A DNA stretch of 31,116 bases from assembly GCA_947254645.1 (NCBI GenBank), contig CAMYDW010000019.1, forward strand, positions 1 through 31,116. The letters run 5' to 3'. The stretch comes from an uncultured Peptococcaceae bacterium (lineage in GTDB: Bacteria; Bacillota; Peptococcia; Peptococcales; Peptococcaceae). Under the pieces are notes generated by a model that had not been told where the DNA came from, made no database searches, and worked only from the letters and a program-made list of their open reading frames with translations. Both the position numbers and the translations under genes were made by a program. Of this stretch, positions 8,533-15,538 are shown one piece after another (positions within the stretch are counted from its first letter, which is position 1; the number at the start of each line of letters is the position of its first letter).

Positions 8533-8934
8533 ATGAAGCAAAGTGAAATCAACGAACATACGAATAGCTGGGAGGAAATTTTCTGTAAAACCTTCAAAAA
8601 TGAGGAAGACGGAAAAGAGTTTGCAAGAGTTATGACAGAATTTCGTTATAAACAAGAGATAATAGGAAGAGAGTTAGATGATGAAGAAAAAATAAAACGA
8701 AAAGAATTGTTGCAAAATTTCCTAGACGATGGATTTGTTTATATATTCAGAGATGATGATTTGTATTTATCTATTGTAAAAGAAACCAAATGGGTGAAAG
8801 ATACTCTAAGTGGAAACTGGTTTGTCAATCCAAAATTAAGAAGAACACTCACCATCGAAGAAGACCTATTCCCAGATGTCGCATGGAAAGACAAAGAACC
8901 ACAACGCATAGAAGATTTGTTGAAAAAAGCATAA
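8533..8934 (+). CDS. Hypothetical protein, acidic/charged, possibly of phage or mobile origin
   Basis: The 133-residue product has no signal peptide or membrane helix. It is rich in Glu, Asp and Lys, with a helical N-terminal half (around EEIFCKTF and DDEEKIKRKELLQNF) and a beta/aromatic C-terminal part (FVYIFRDDDLYLSIVKE, NWFVNPKL). I do not recognise the family. The start is supported by AAGGAG 9 nt upstream, and a terminator at 8948-8977 closes the gene. It stands alone among broken genes, next to a BRO/antirepressor remnant, which suggests it came with a prophage or other mobile element. Codon use is AT-rich. Confidence 0.65.
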   Translation: MKQSEINEHTNSWEEIFCKTFKNEEDGKEFARVMTEFRYKQEIIGRELDDEEKIKRKELLQNFLDDGFVYIFRDDDLYLSIVKETKWVKDTLSGNWFVNPKLRRTLTIEEDLFPDVAWKDKEPQRIEDLLKKA

Positions 8935-8947
8935 ATAAGGAAATCAG

Positions 8948-8977
8948 AGCAGAGCGAAAAACCGCCCTGCTTTTTTT
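8948..8977 (+). terminator. Terminator after the hypothetical gene
   Basis: The stem AGCAGAGCG/CGCCCTGCT (one mismatch) is followed by seven T, 13 nt after the stop codon. Confidence 0.7.
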
Positions 8978-9011
8978 ATATACAAAAATAATCATAGAAA
9001 GAGGAAAATGA

Positions 9012-9137
9012 ATGGAAAAATTACAAGTATTTAAAAACGAACAATTTGGCAACGTACGAGTTTTAGATGTCGAAGGCGAACCATGATTTGTCGGAAAAGA
9101 TGTAGCAGAAATCTTAGGAGAGGAAAGCTTCTTGTAA
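9012..9137 (+). pseudogene. BRO-N/phage antirepressor N-terminal remnant
   Basis: From ATG 9012 the frame reads MEKLQVFKNEQFGNVRVLD then VEGEP, a TGA at 9084-9086, and FVGKDVAEILG. This is the conserved start of BRO-N/antirepressor proteins, in which the interrupted residue is normally Trp (TGG). After EILG the similarity stops and a TAA follows at 9135. So the gene has both a nonsense change and a deletion of everything after about residue 36. It is good evidence for a decayed prophage here. Confidence 0.75.
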
Positions 9138-9145
9138 ACAGAGTT

Positions 9146-9532
9146 TTATAAAGCCTTGTTTCTTGTTTTACAATTGAATTTTGGCAAGCTATGCTTGAGC
9201 ATGCAATCAAAAAATGGCACAAGGACGATATAAAGAATTGTGAGAAACCCAGCCTTGGATGCAGTGGTCATGGTAAGGCCGATGGTTTGCATGACATAGC
9301 CTAGTCCGACAAAGCCCCCTATGCACAAACTGATTTTGAAGGTGGCAAAGGACATCTTTTTGATTTTTTTTAAAAATAGAATACCTAAAATGCATGCCGC
9401 AAGACAAAAGCGCATTGCCGTATAGAAATTAGGGGTTGCACCATAGGTTTCCATGGCAATTTTTGCAGAAACGTAATTGCTTGCCCAAAGAATCGTGACA
9501 AAAAGCATACTCCATTCGTATTTAAATTTCAT
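9146..9532 (-). pseudogene. Truncated EamA/DMT-family transporter (N-terminal half)
   Basis: The 128-residue frame starts MKFKYEWSMLFVTILWASNY, a typical first helix of EamA drug/metabolite transporters. It continues through about four helices, including the conserved GLGYVMQTIGLTMTTASKAGFLTILYIVLVP segment (9,250-9,345). It then ends in an unrelated tail (LPKFNCKTRNKAL). Full proteins have ten helices and about 290-300 residues, so only the first half remains, cut at the junction with the BRO remnant. ATG 9532 has GAGGAG 11 nt upstream. The partial protein is unlikely to work. Confidence 0.75.
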
Positions 9533-9746
9533 ATCAAGTCTCACTCCTCGTTGACTGTTCTGTGGATAGTATAAACGTTCCATCTAAGGGAAAGGTCAAG
9601 GGGAAGAGGGTGTTTTGTGAGAAAAAAACATCAAATATATTAAATGATTATCTTATTAGCCTTAATTATGCAATTTATTTAGTGTTAATAATCAATAAGA
9701 CTATGGTATGTGATAGCTATAGATAATTTTGAGGGAGGCTTTTCAA

Positions 9747-10694
9747 ATGATCAAAAATGTAACGGTTATCGGTGGTGGCGTATTAGGAAGTCAAATCGCC
9801 TATCAAACAGCTTATAAAGGGTTTAATGTTGTCACATGGGTGAGAAGTGAAGGCTCTATTGAGCGTGCAAAACCAAAGTTTGAACGCCTACGTCATCTTT
9901 ATGTGGAAGAACTTACCAATGGCAAGGTGCATGGCGGTCTTATAGGAAATGGGCTGTTACCTAATATGTTAGAGCCAGATGCCATTGATTATGATGCACA
10001 AATTGCGATTGCTGAAAGAACTTACAAGAACCTGGTCTTTGAAACGGATTTAGCAGAAGCAGTAAAGGATGCAGATTTGGTGATTGAAGCACTGGCTGAA
10101 GACTCAAAACAAAAGGTTGAATTTTACGAAGCCCTACAAAAGGTGTTGCCAGAAAAAACCATCATTGCAACCAACTCCTCTACCTTGTTGCCGAGCCGAT
10201 TGGCTGAATCTACTGGCCGTCCATCTCAATTTTTGGCGCTGCACTTTGCCAATAATATTTGGCGACTTAATATTGCAGAAATCATGGGGCATGCCGAAAC
10301 AGATAAATTGATTTATCAAGAAGTGGTTGCTTTTGCTGAAGCCATTGGTATGGTGCCCCTTTGCCTAAAAAAAGAACGTGCAGGATATTTATTAAACTCT
10401 CTATTGGTGCCATTCCTCAATGCAGGCATGGGGCTCTTGGTGGATGACATTTCTGATCCAGCAACCATCGACCTTGCGTGGAAGCTTGGTACAGGTGCGC
10501 CAATGGGGCCATTCCAAATTCTGGATGTTGTTGGTATCACCACTGCTTATAATATTGTCAAAAATAACCCACAGGCAAAGGATGAAAATTCTGTTTTTGC
10601 TCGTATCGCAAAGCTGCTTAAAGAGGATTATATTGATAAAGGCAAACTAGGCGTCAATGCTGGCGAAGGATTTTATAATTATAAAGAAGATTAA
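9747..10694 (+). CDS. 3-hydroxyacyl-CoA dehydrogenase-like NAD-dependent oxidoreductase
   Basis: The 315-residue product has an N-terminal Rossmann fold with the dinucleotide motif GGGVLGSQIA (about residues 8-17). The family segment DADLVIEALAEDSKQK is followed by NSSTLLPSRLA. LHFANNIWRLNIAEI carries the catalytic-type His, and the C-terminal domain includes LLNSLLVPFLNAG and GEGFYNY. It belongs to the 3-hydroxyacyl/3-hydroxybutyryl-CoA dehydrogenase family, which oxidises the 3-hydroxyl group with NAD. It is longer than the 282-residue clostridial Hbd by an insertion around residues 55-90. No other fatty-acid or butyrate pathway gene is nearby, so the substrate is uncertain. ATG 9747 has GAGGGAGG 8 nt upstream. 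Bases 10140-10166 recur at 8487-8513. Confidence 0.85.
   Translation: MIKNVTVIGGGVLGSQIAYQTAYKGFNVVTWVRSEGSIERAKPKFERLRHLYVEELTNGKVHGGLIGNGLLPNMLEPDAIDYDAQIAIAERTYKNLVFETDLAEAVKDADLVIEALAEDSKQKVEFYEALQKVLPEKTIIATNSSTLLPSRLAESTGRPSQFLALHFANNIWRLNIAEIMGHAETDKLIYQEVVAFAEAIGMVPLCLKKERAGYLLNSLLVPFLNAGMGLLVDDISDPATIDLAWKLGTGAPMGPFQILDVVGITTAYNIVKNNPQAKDENSVFARIAKLLKEDYIDKGKLGVNAGEGFYNYKED
10140..10166 (+). repeat. 27-bp repeat, copy 2 (inside the dehydrogenase gene)
   Basis: This is the parental-looking copy: it lies in frame within the conserved part of an intact gene. It is identical to 8487-8513. Confidence 0.9.
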
Positions 10695-10737
10695 AATAAA
10701 AGAACCATCTCTGATGCAGAGATGGTTCTTTTATTTT
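10693..10737. terminator. Bidirectional terminator between convergent genes
   Basis: A 21-bp perfect stem (10693-10713 with 10717-10737) has AAAATAAAAG and CTTTTATTTT ends. It serves the dehydrogenase gene on the plus strand and the membrane-protein gene on the minus strand, whose stop codon lies within it. Confidence 0.9.
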
Positions 10738-11830
10738 AAGAAGAGAGTGTGACATCGCCTTTTTGAATGCGTCCTACTTTTCTCAAAATCATATAGAAAA
10801 TTGGTGTGAGGATGGCTGGCAATACAAAGGAAATGGTCAATAAGCCTGCCCAATCCCACCAAGTGATGGCTGTTTTTAGGCCATTCGAAACATCGTTGAC
10901 CCAACCTGCATAAACACCGAGTTGGCCTACCAATCCGCAGGTACCCATTCCAGATGAAACTGGCGTACCATTCATTTCTAAACGAAAGAGACAGGTGGCA
11001 AGAGGGCCAGTGATGGCAGAGGTGAGAATAGATGGCAACCAAATCCATGGATTGCGTACAATATTGCCCATCTGAAGCATCGAGGTGCCGATGCCTTGGG
11101 AAATGAGTCCACCCCAACGATTTTCACGGAAGGACATGATGGCGAAGCCAACCATTTGCGCACAGCAACCAGCCACAGCAGCGCCACCAGCCAAGCCAGT
11201 GAGCCCTAAGGCTGCACAGATGGCAGCAGAAGAAATAGGCAAAGTGAGAGCGATACCAACCACCACAGAAACAAATATGCCCATGAGAAATGGCTGTAAT
11301 TCAGTGGACCACATGATGAAATGCCCCACCTCCATCGCTATGCGTCCGAGTAGTGGTGCCCACCATGCGGACAAAGCAATACCGATGCCAATGGTGGTTA
11401 GCGGGGTGACGAGAATATCAACATTGGTTTCTTTGGAAATGGCCTTGCCGCATTCTGCTGCAACAATGGATACAAACAGCACTGCCAAAGGGCCACCAGC
11501 GCCGCCAAGGGCATTGGAGGAAAAGCCAACCGTGATTAGGGAAAAGAGCACCAATGGGGGGCACTTTAGGGCATAGCCGATGGCCACTGCCATTGCAGGG
11601 CCACTCATGGCCATTGCCAATCCGCCAATGGTGTAATCAATGCCTGCAATGGTGGCGATGGTTTTGGTAAGGACACCAATATGAAATTGAATCCCGATGG
11701 TGTTGATAATGGTACCAATCAATAGGGAGCAGAATAGCCCTTGTGCCATTGCGCCTAAGGCATCAATACCATAACGCTTCGCAGAAATTTCAATATCCTT
11801 GCGATGTAAAAACGCTTTCACTTTTTCCAT
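10736..11830 (-). CDS. PTS_EIIC_2/PfoR-family membrane protein, candidate NiaR-controlled transporter
   Basis: The 364-residue product is very hydrophobic, with about nine to ten membrane helices rich in Gly and Ala (for example GGLAMAMSGPAMAVAIGYAL and GLTGLAGGAAVAGCCAQMVG). It resembles the PTS_EIIC_2 family, which includes PfoR and proteins annotated as PTS subunit IIC, but no IIA or IIB partner is present. It is transcribed away from niaR across a 164-bp region. It has a perfect-spacing promoter (11880-11908) and an imperfect palindrome (11849-11864) between promoter and start. This arrangement suggests NiaR represses it when niacin is plentiful, so niacin or precursor uptake is my inference. 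The start has AAAGGAGAG 5 nt upstream. Confidence 0.75.
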   Translation of the reverse strand: MEKVKAFLHRKDIEISAKRYGIDALGAMAQGLFCSLLIGTIINTIGIQFHIGVLTKTIATIAGIDYTIGGLAMAMSGPAMAVAIGYALKCPPLVLFSLITVGFSSNALGGAGGPLAVLFVSIVAAECGKAISKETNVDILVTPLTTIGIGIALSAWWAPLLGRIAMEVGHFIMWSTELQPFLMGIFVSVVVGIALTLPISSAAICAALGLTGLAGGAAVAGCCAQMVGFAIMSFRENRWGGLISQGIGTSMLQMGNIVRNPWIWLPSILTSAITGPLATCLFRLEMNGTPVSSGMGTCGLVGQLGVYAGWVNDVSNGLKTAITWWDWAGLLTISFVLPAILTPIFYMILRKVGRIQKGDVTLSS

Positions 11831-11848
11831 ACAATCTCTCCTTTAAAT

Positions 11849-11864
11849 ATATGTCTTGACACAT
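11849..11864. promoter_or_regulatory. Candidate NiaR operator palindrome
   Basis: ATATGTC-TT-GACACAT is an imperfect inverted repeat (one mismatch between the arms), about 10-25 nt downstream of the predicted start of transcription of the membrane-protein gene. Its TGTCTTGACA core resembles my memory of NiaR sites in Bacillota; that memory is unverified. A related TGTC...TGTACA string overlaps the niaR promoter at about 11921-11933. Confidence 0.55.
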
Positions 11865-11879
11865 GATATGACAATAGAG

Positions 11880-11908
11880 ATTGTAGTGGTAAATGAGAGT
11901 TTTGTCAA
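11880..11908 (-). promoter_or_regulatory. Promoter of the PTS_EIIC_2/PfoR-like gene
   Basis: On the minus strand TTGACA (11903-11908) is separated by 17 bp from TACAAT (11880-11885). Confidence 0.8.
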
Positions 11909-11926
11909 TGGAAAAGAAAGTGTCAG

Positions 11927-11955
11927 TTGTACAAATCTATTAAAGAAACTATAAT
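11927..11955 (+). promoter_or_regulatory. Promoter of niaR
   Basis: TTGTAC (11927-11932) and TATAAT (11950-11955) are separated by 17 bp, 40 nt before the niaR start codon. Confidence 0.8.
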
Positions 11956-11994
11956 AAGGTTTTGATAAGAACTTTCGTGAAAGGGGTTGTGAAA

Positions 11995-12507
11995 ATGGAT
12001 GCAGAAACAAGACGACTAAAAATCTTAGCACTTTTGCAAGAGGCCGATGCGCCCATCAATGCGACCAAGTTGGCACGTCTGCTTTCAGTGAGCCGTCAAA
12101 GCATTGTGGGAGATGTGGCGTTGTTGCGTGCCAAAGGGGAGGACATTGTGGCAACACCAAGAGGCTATGTTTTATCCGCTGTACAAACAACAAAGAGCCA
12201 TCAAGTGGTGTGCCGTCATAAGGAAAATCAAATGCGCGAGGAATTATATGCCATCGTTGATAATGGCTGCACGGTTTGTGATGTGATTGTGGAGCATGCC
12301 ATTTATGGACAATTAACGGGGATGCTCAATTTGTCTAGTCGCTATGATGTGGATAAATTCATCGAAAAAATAGAAAAGAACGTTTCTTCGATGCCGATTT
12401 CATACTTAACCGATGGTATTCATATACACACCCTGCAATGTCCCGATGATGTCCACTTTCAGCGTGTAAAGGAAAAATTGGCACAACTTCATATTTTATA
12501 TCAATAG
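11995..12507 (+). CDS. niaR: Transcription repressor NiaR (HTH plus 3H domain)
   Basis: The 170-residue product has an N-terminal winged helix-turn-helix (about residues 5-60: RRLKILALLQEADAPINATKLA, then LLSVSRQSIVGDVALLRAKG at 12,068-12,135). A C-terminal 3H domain follows, with conserved histidines in VEHAIYGQL, DGIHIHTL and DVHFQRV. This is the NiaR (YrxA) family, which senses niacin, binds a metal through the histidines, and represses NAD synthesis and niacin uptake genes. ATG 11995 is preceded by AAGGGG. It is divergent from a membrane protein that is therefore a candidate target. Its own promoter region carries a partial copy of the candidate operator, so autoregulation is possible. 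Confidence 0.9.
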   Translation: MDAETRRLKILALLQEADAPINATKLARLLSVSRQSIVGDVALLRAKGEDIVATPRGYVLSAVQTTKSHQVVCRHKENQMREELYAIVDNGCTVCDVIVEHAIYGQLTGMLNLSSRYDVDKFIEKIEKNVSSMPISYLTDGIHIHTLQCPDDVHFQRVKEKLAQLHILYQ

Positions 12508-12538
12508 AAACAAGCAGGCATCTCCTGCTTGTTTTTTT
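12508..12538 (+). terminator. Terminator of niaR
   Basis: An 11-bp perfect stem AAACAAGCAGG/CCTGCTTGTTT with a 5-nt loop and T-tail starts directly after the stop codon. Confidence 0.88.
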
Positions 12539-12554
12539 ATGAGGATAATTCTTA

Positions 12555-12584
12555 TTGACAGTAAGAGAAATTCCTAGGTAGAAT
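12555..12584 (+). promoter_or_regulatory. Promoter of the small membrane protein gene
   Basis: TTGACA (12555-12560) and TAGAAT (12579-12584) are 18 bp apart, about 50 nt before the start codon. Confidence 0.7.
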
Positions 12585-12635
12585 GAAATAAAGAAACAGT
12601 GGCAGACGATGGCACAATAGAAATGAGGGAAAATC

Positions 12636-13016
12636 ATGAAAGGGCTTGCACGACAGCTGTTGGCTTTGGTGGTTATTGGGTGTGCTTGTGTCGTGGCATA
12701 CTATCTGAATCACAGTACAGAAGAACTCTCTTTTTTGATTCGCATGGGATGTAAATTGGTGGCTGTGTCGCTTTTGTGTGCGATTGCAGGTGGGCTGTGT
12801 GGATTTAATTTTGAGCATCAAGGAAGATATCCTTATTTATTTTTGATTTGCTATCTCTTGGTATTGGGAATCTGTGTGGCGTCGACCTTGTCTGCTCGCT
12901 ACATGCCATTGCCATGGCTACTAAAAATATTTGAAGGACTCTTGCACGGGCAGTTGGCAGTATATTTGTTAGGCTTTTATGCCACCTTTTATTTGGCAAG
13001 TAGCAAAGAAAAATAA
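12636..13016 (+). CDS. Small four-helix membrane protein (TIGR04086-like)
   Basis: The 126-residue product has about four membrane helices: LLALVVIGCACVVAYYL, LVAVSLLCAIAGGLCGF, FLICYLLVLGICVAS, and the region from HGQLAVYLLGFYATFYL to the basic end SSKEK. Length and layout fit the TIGR04086/DUF3792 group of uncharacterised Bacillota membrane proteins, but I see no diagnostic motif, so the family name is tentative. It is monocistronic, with its own TTGACA promoter and a terminator immediately after the stop. ATG 12636 has GAGGG 7 nt upstream. Confidence 0.75.
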   Translation: MKGLARQLLALVVIGCACVVAYYLNHSTEELSFLIRMGCKLVAVSLLCAIAGGLCGFNFEHQGRYPYLFLICYLLVLGICVASTLSARYMPLPWLLKIFEGLLHGQLAVYLLGFYATFYLASSKEK

Positions 13017-13040
13017 AAGACCCCTTAGGGGTCTTTTTTG
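13015..13040 (+). terminator. Terminator after the small membrane protein
   Basis: The 10-bp stem AAAAGACCCC/GGGGTCTTTT has a 3-nt loop and a T-rich tail. Confidence 0.88.
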
Positions 13041-13095
13041 TTTTTTGAGAAGATTGTTGTATAATAATACTGCTATCATTAGATGGCATTCAAAG

Positions 13096-13293
13096 ATAAA
13101 AACGCATCAGAATCCAAAATGTCGTCAGAGAGAAGTAAAAAAGCAATGTCAACAGTGTGGCCTTGGCACAAAATCTCAACAGGCATTGAGTACCCAGCAT
13201 GAATTGATGAAAGTAGAGAAGAAAAAGGCACGTACTGTCAAAAAACGAGATGAGAAGTTGCGTCAATTCGAGTTGAAGCAACGAAAGAAATAA
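13096..13293 (+). pseudogene. C-terminal remnant of a YjdF-like (DUF2992) protein
   Basis: The frame ending at TAA 13293 contains NPKCRQREVKKQ, GLGTKSQQAL and a Lys/Arg/Glu-rich tail ending FELKQRKK. It matches the C-terminal half of YjdF, which has NPKR-QR, GV-TKAQ-AL and FxLKQxKKK. The N-terminal half of about 60-80 residues is missing, and no start codon with a ribosome binding site is in frame before the similarity. A TATAAT at 13060-13065 may be a leftover promoter. YjdF genes often sit under a yjdF riboswitch; none is visible here. It could still be expressed as a short basic peptide, but loss of the front half is more likely. Confidence 0.6.
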
Positions 13294-13343
13294 TTAAAAC
13301 ACCGAGGAAAATAATCATTTTTTGAGTAAGGAGAAATCGTCAA

Positions 13344-14537
13344 GTGATGAAAGAAAAGCTGTTTCAACAATTAGATGAAAATTTTGGGAAAATCATCGAA
13401 CTCTATCACTGGCTCCATCAGCATGCAGAGCTGTCCTTTCAAGAAAAGGAAACCAGTCGATTTATTGAAAGCTTTTATAGCCGTTTTGCAAGTGATTCTT
13501 CTGTAAAGGTGCAAACAGGGGTTGGCGGCAATGGGGTGGTAGTGACGATTGATACTGGTCGTGCAGGTAAAACCATCGCTCTGCGTGCAGATTTTGATGC
13601 GTTGCCAATTGTTGAAGAGACCAATCTGGCGTATGCATCGAAAAACCAAGGGGTGATGCATGCGTGTGGACACGATGCCCATACTGCCTATTTGATGGTA
13701 TTGGCTGAAATCCTCATTGGCATGAAGGATGCCCTTAAAGGAAAAATTGTCATCATTCACCAGCCAGGGGAGGAGGTTTCGCCAGGCGGCGCTTCATTGA
13801 TGATCAAAGATGGGGTGCTAGAGGGTGTGGACAATGTTTTTGGCTGTCATGTGATGAGCCAGCTTCCTTTAGGTCAAGTGCTTTATCATGCAGGTGCCAC
13901 GCAACAGGCACGAGCAAACTTTAGCATCACCCTACAGGGAAAAGGTGGCCATGGGGCAGCCCCTCATGAAGCCAATGATGCCTTGGTGGCTGGCTCCTTT
14001 TTGGTGACGGCTTTACAAACCATTATCAGCCGCCGTGTGAATCCCTTTGAAGCTGGGGTGGTGACCATTGGTAACTTTGATGGACAAGGCACGCCGAATA
14101 TTATCAAAGACAGCGTGCTGCTTCAAGGGGATGTGCGTTGTATCTCAGAGGATGTTGGCGAATTGATTGAAGCACAGGTTCATCAAATCAGCCAAGGAAT
14201 TGGGATGGCCTTTGGCTGTGAGGTGTCAGTGGATTATCACAAGGATTATCCAGTTCTGATGAATGACAACGCTATGACTGCCCTATTAGTACAAGCACTG
14301 GAAAAGGCTGCTATTGATGAAGTGACAGCGGTGGTAGATGGTGGGCAACAAGCACCATCAGAAGATTTTTCTTTTTATACCAAAGAAATGCCTTGCTGCT
14401 TCTTTTATATTGGTGCCTCCAAGAAGGAGGACAATTATCCACATCATCATCCGAAGTTTGAAATTGCTGAGGAATCCATGATTATTGCTGCTAAAAGCAT
14501 GGGAGCAGTGGTGTTGGAATATATGGGATTACTCTAA
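13344..14537 (+). CDS. M20D-family amidohydrolase (hippurate/N-acyl-amino-acid hydrolase type)
   Basis: The 397-residue zinc peptidase-like enzyme hydrolyses N-acyl amino acids. Family motifs are present: HQHAELSFQE near the N-terminus, HACGHDAHT (metal ligands), IIHQPGEEVSPGGA (catalytic and metal-binding Glu pair), GCHVMSQLPLG, the GKGGHGAAPHEANDAL dimerisation region, and SEDFSFYTKEMP with HHHPKFEIAEESM at the end. Length matches M20D proteins. Hippuricase, indole-acetyl-amino-acid hydrolase and N-acetyl-diaminopimelate deacetylase share this fold; the substrate cannot be chosen from sequence. AAGGAG lies 10 nt before GTG 13344 and 13 nt before ATG 13347, so GTG is slightly favoured. It is a single-gene unit. 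Confidence 0.9.
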   Translation: MMKEKLFQQLDENFGKIIELYHWLHQHAELSFQEKETSRFIESFYSRFASDSSVKVQTGVGGNGVVVTIDTGRAGKTIALRADFDALPIVEETNLAYASKNQGVMHACGHDAHTAYLMVLAEILIGMKDALKGKIVIIHQPGEEVSPGGASLMIKDGVLEGVDNVFGCHVMSQLPLGQVLYHAGATQQARANFSITLQGKGGHGAAPHEANDALVAGSFLVTALQTIISRRVNPFEAGVVTIGNFDGQGTPNIIKDSVLLQGDVRCISEDVGELIEAQVHQISQGIGMAFGCEVSVDYHKDYPVLMNDNAMTALLVQALEKAAIDEVTAVVDGGQQAPSEDFSFYTKEMPCCFFYIGASKKEDNYPHHHPKFEIAEESMIIAAKSMGAVVLEYMGLL

Positions 14538-14573
14538 AAAAAGCCGTTTAGTCTGCAGACTAAACGGCTTTTT
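14538..14573. terminator. Bidirectional terminator
   Basis: A perfect palindrome with 18-nt arms has a centre GTCTG/CAGAC and ends AAAAAGCC/GGCTTTTT. It lies directly between the convergent amidohydrolase and glutaredoxin-like genes. Confidence 0.9.
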
Positions 14574-14576
14574 GCA

Positions 14577-14807
14577 TTAGATGGTAAAACGAATGGCATC
14601 GTCTTCTACAAAACATGGGATACCAATGCGGCCCTCTTGCTTGATAGGGGCAAATTCCTCGCGGCTATCTCTTAAAGCTAAAAATGCTTTGAGATTGGCA
14701 GTAGAGGCAGTGATATCGATAAAGGTGTAGTTGAAGCCTTGTTCATCTAGGGTCTTGGTGGCTGCCACACAGTCTGGGCAGAGGGGTGTTCCATAATAAG
14801 TGAGCAT
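14577..14807 (-). CDS. Glutaredoxin-like protein with CPDC active site
   Basis: The 76-residue thioredoxin-fold protein has a CPDC motif (Cys10, Cys13) after LTYYGTPL, and a C-terminal GIPCFVEDD segment with the cis-Pro typical of glutaredoxins. The redox cysteine pair, small size and lack of other domains fit a single-domain glutaredoxin family protein. A third cysteine sits right after the cis-Pro position (PCF), which is less common. The start has AGGAGG 8 nt upstream and a TTTACA-N18-TATACT promoter (14841-14870). It is monocistronic. Confidence 0.85.
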   Translation of the reverse strand: MLTYYGTPLCPDCVAATKTLDEQGFNYTFIDITASTANLKAFLALRDSREEFAPIKQEGRIGIPCFVEDDAIRFTI

Positions 14808-14840
14808 TGTAAGGACCTCCTAAATTTGTTTGTTGATTGC

Positions 14841-14870
14841 AGTATAACAAATCCTGTTTATTTTTGTAAA
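14841..14870 (-). promoter_or_regulatory. Promoter of the glutaredoxin-like gene
   Basis: On the minus strand TTTACA (14865-14870) and TATACT (14841-14846) are 18 bp apart. Confidence 0.6.
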
Positions 14871-14882
14871 AAAGTTTTTGCC

Positions 14883-15413
14883 TCAATCTGTATCTGTCAT
14901 TTTATGACATCGTTTCTTAAGAAAGCGATGCGCCATCCACCCTGTGAGAAAACCAATGCCAATGGCTGCAAGGACATCGCTAGGATAGTGAACATAGAGG
15001 TAGAGGCGTGAGAAAGCCATCAAGCACGCAAGGATGCAGGCAGGTATCCAATAGCGACTTTTGGCAAAGAAGAGGGCAGAAGCTACCGCAAAGGAAGCCC
15101 CTGCATGTCCAGATGGAAAAGAAAAATCATGAGGAGTCGGAATCAATAGGGGAATCATCATATTGATATCAAAGGGACGAATGCGTGCTACCAGTGGTTT
15201 TAGGAGCACATTACAGCAAAGGGCTTCCAGTAGCAAGCTGAGAGCCATGGCATAGCCAAGACAGCGTGTTTTTGGGAAAAGTAAAAAGAGTCCTGTCAGG
15301 ATAATCCAAATAAAGCCGCCATTTCCTAGCGTGGTGATGAAAACCATGAAAGGATCCAGCCATGGGGTGTGAATCGTTTGTAAGGCATCTAGTAGCTGAA
15401 ATTCAATGGGCAT
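14883..15413 (-). CDS. PAP2-family lipid phosphatase (phosphatidic acid/undecaprenyl-PP type)
   Basis: The 176-residue membrane phosphatase has all three PAP2 signature motifs: KPLVARIRPF, SFPSGHAGASF, and SRLYLYVHYPSDV. The catalytic histidines lie in PSGH and VHYP. Five or six membrane helices surround the motifs. Family members remove phosphate from phosphatidic acid, phosphatidylglycerophosphate or undecaprenyl pyrophosphate at the outer membrane face. Small Bacillota members are often undecaprenyl-pyrophosphate phosphatases, which would place it in cell-wall lipid recycling; that is inference. It has its own TTGACA-N17-TATGAT promoter and a GGGAGG ribosome binding site. Confidence 0.9.
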   Translation of the reverse strand: MPIEFQLLDALQTIHTPWLDPFMVFITTLGNGGFIWIILTGLFLLFPKTRCLGYAMALSLLLEALCCNVLLKPLVARIRPFDINMMIPLLIPTPHDFSFPSGHAGASFAVASALFFAKSRYWIPACILACLMAFSRLYLYVHYPSDVLAAIGIGFLTGWMAHRFLKKRCHKMTDTD

Positions 15414-15448
15414 AAAGGGCCTCCCTTCGAATGCGAGTCTGTTTTGCC

Positions 15449-15477
15449 ATCATAGCAAGGGGATTGGGCCTTGTCAA
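15449..15477 (-). promoter_or_regulatory. Promoter of the PAP2 gene
   Basis: On the minus strand TTGACA (15472-15477) and TATGAT (15449-15454) have exact 17-bp spacing. Confidence 0.8.
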
Positions 15478-15495
15478 TGCTGCAACTGAAGTAAA

Positions 15496-15531
15496 AAGGA
15501 GTGTCTGTCTTTATAAAGACAGACACTCCTT
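15496..15531 (-). terminator. Terminator of the greA-lysS operon
   Basis: An almost perfect 18-bp-arm palindrome centred on TTTATAAA is followed on the minus strand by CTTTTTAC. It lies 8 nt after the lysS stop. Confidence 0.85.
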
Positions 15532-15538
15532 GAGATGA

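Noticed and set aside
13083..13202. 39-codon ORF starting MAFKDKNASES
   Set aside because: No ribosome binding site, and it runs out of frame with the YjdF-like sequence that explains the same DNA.
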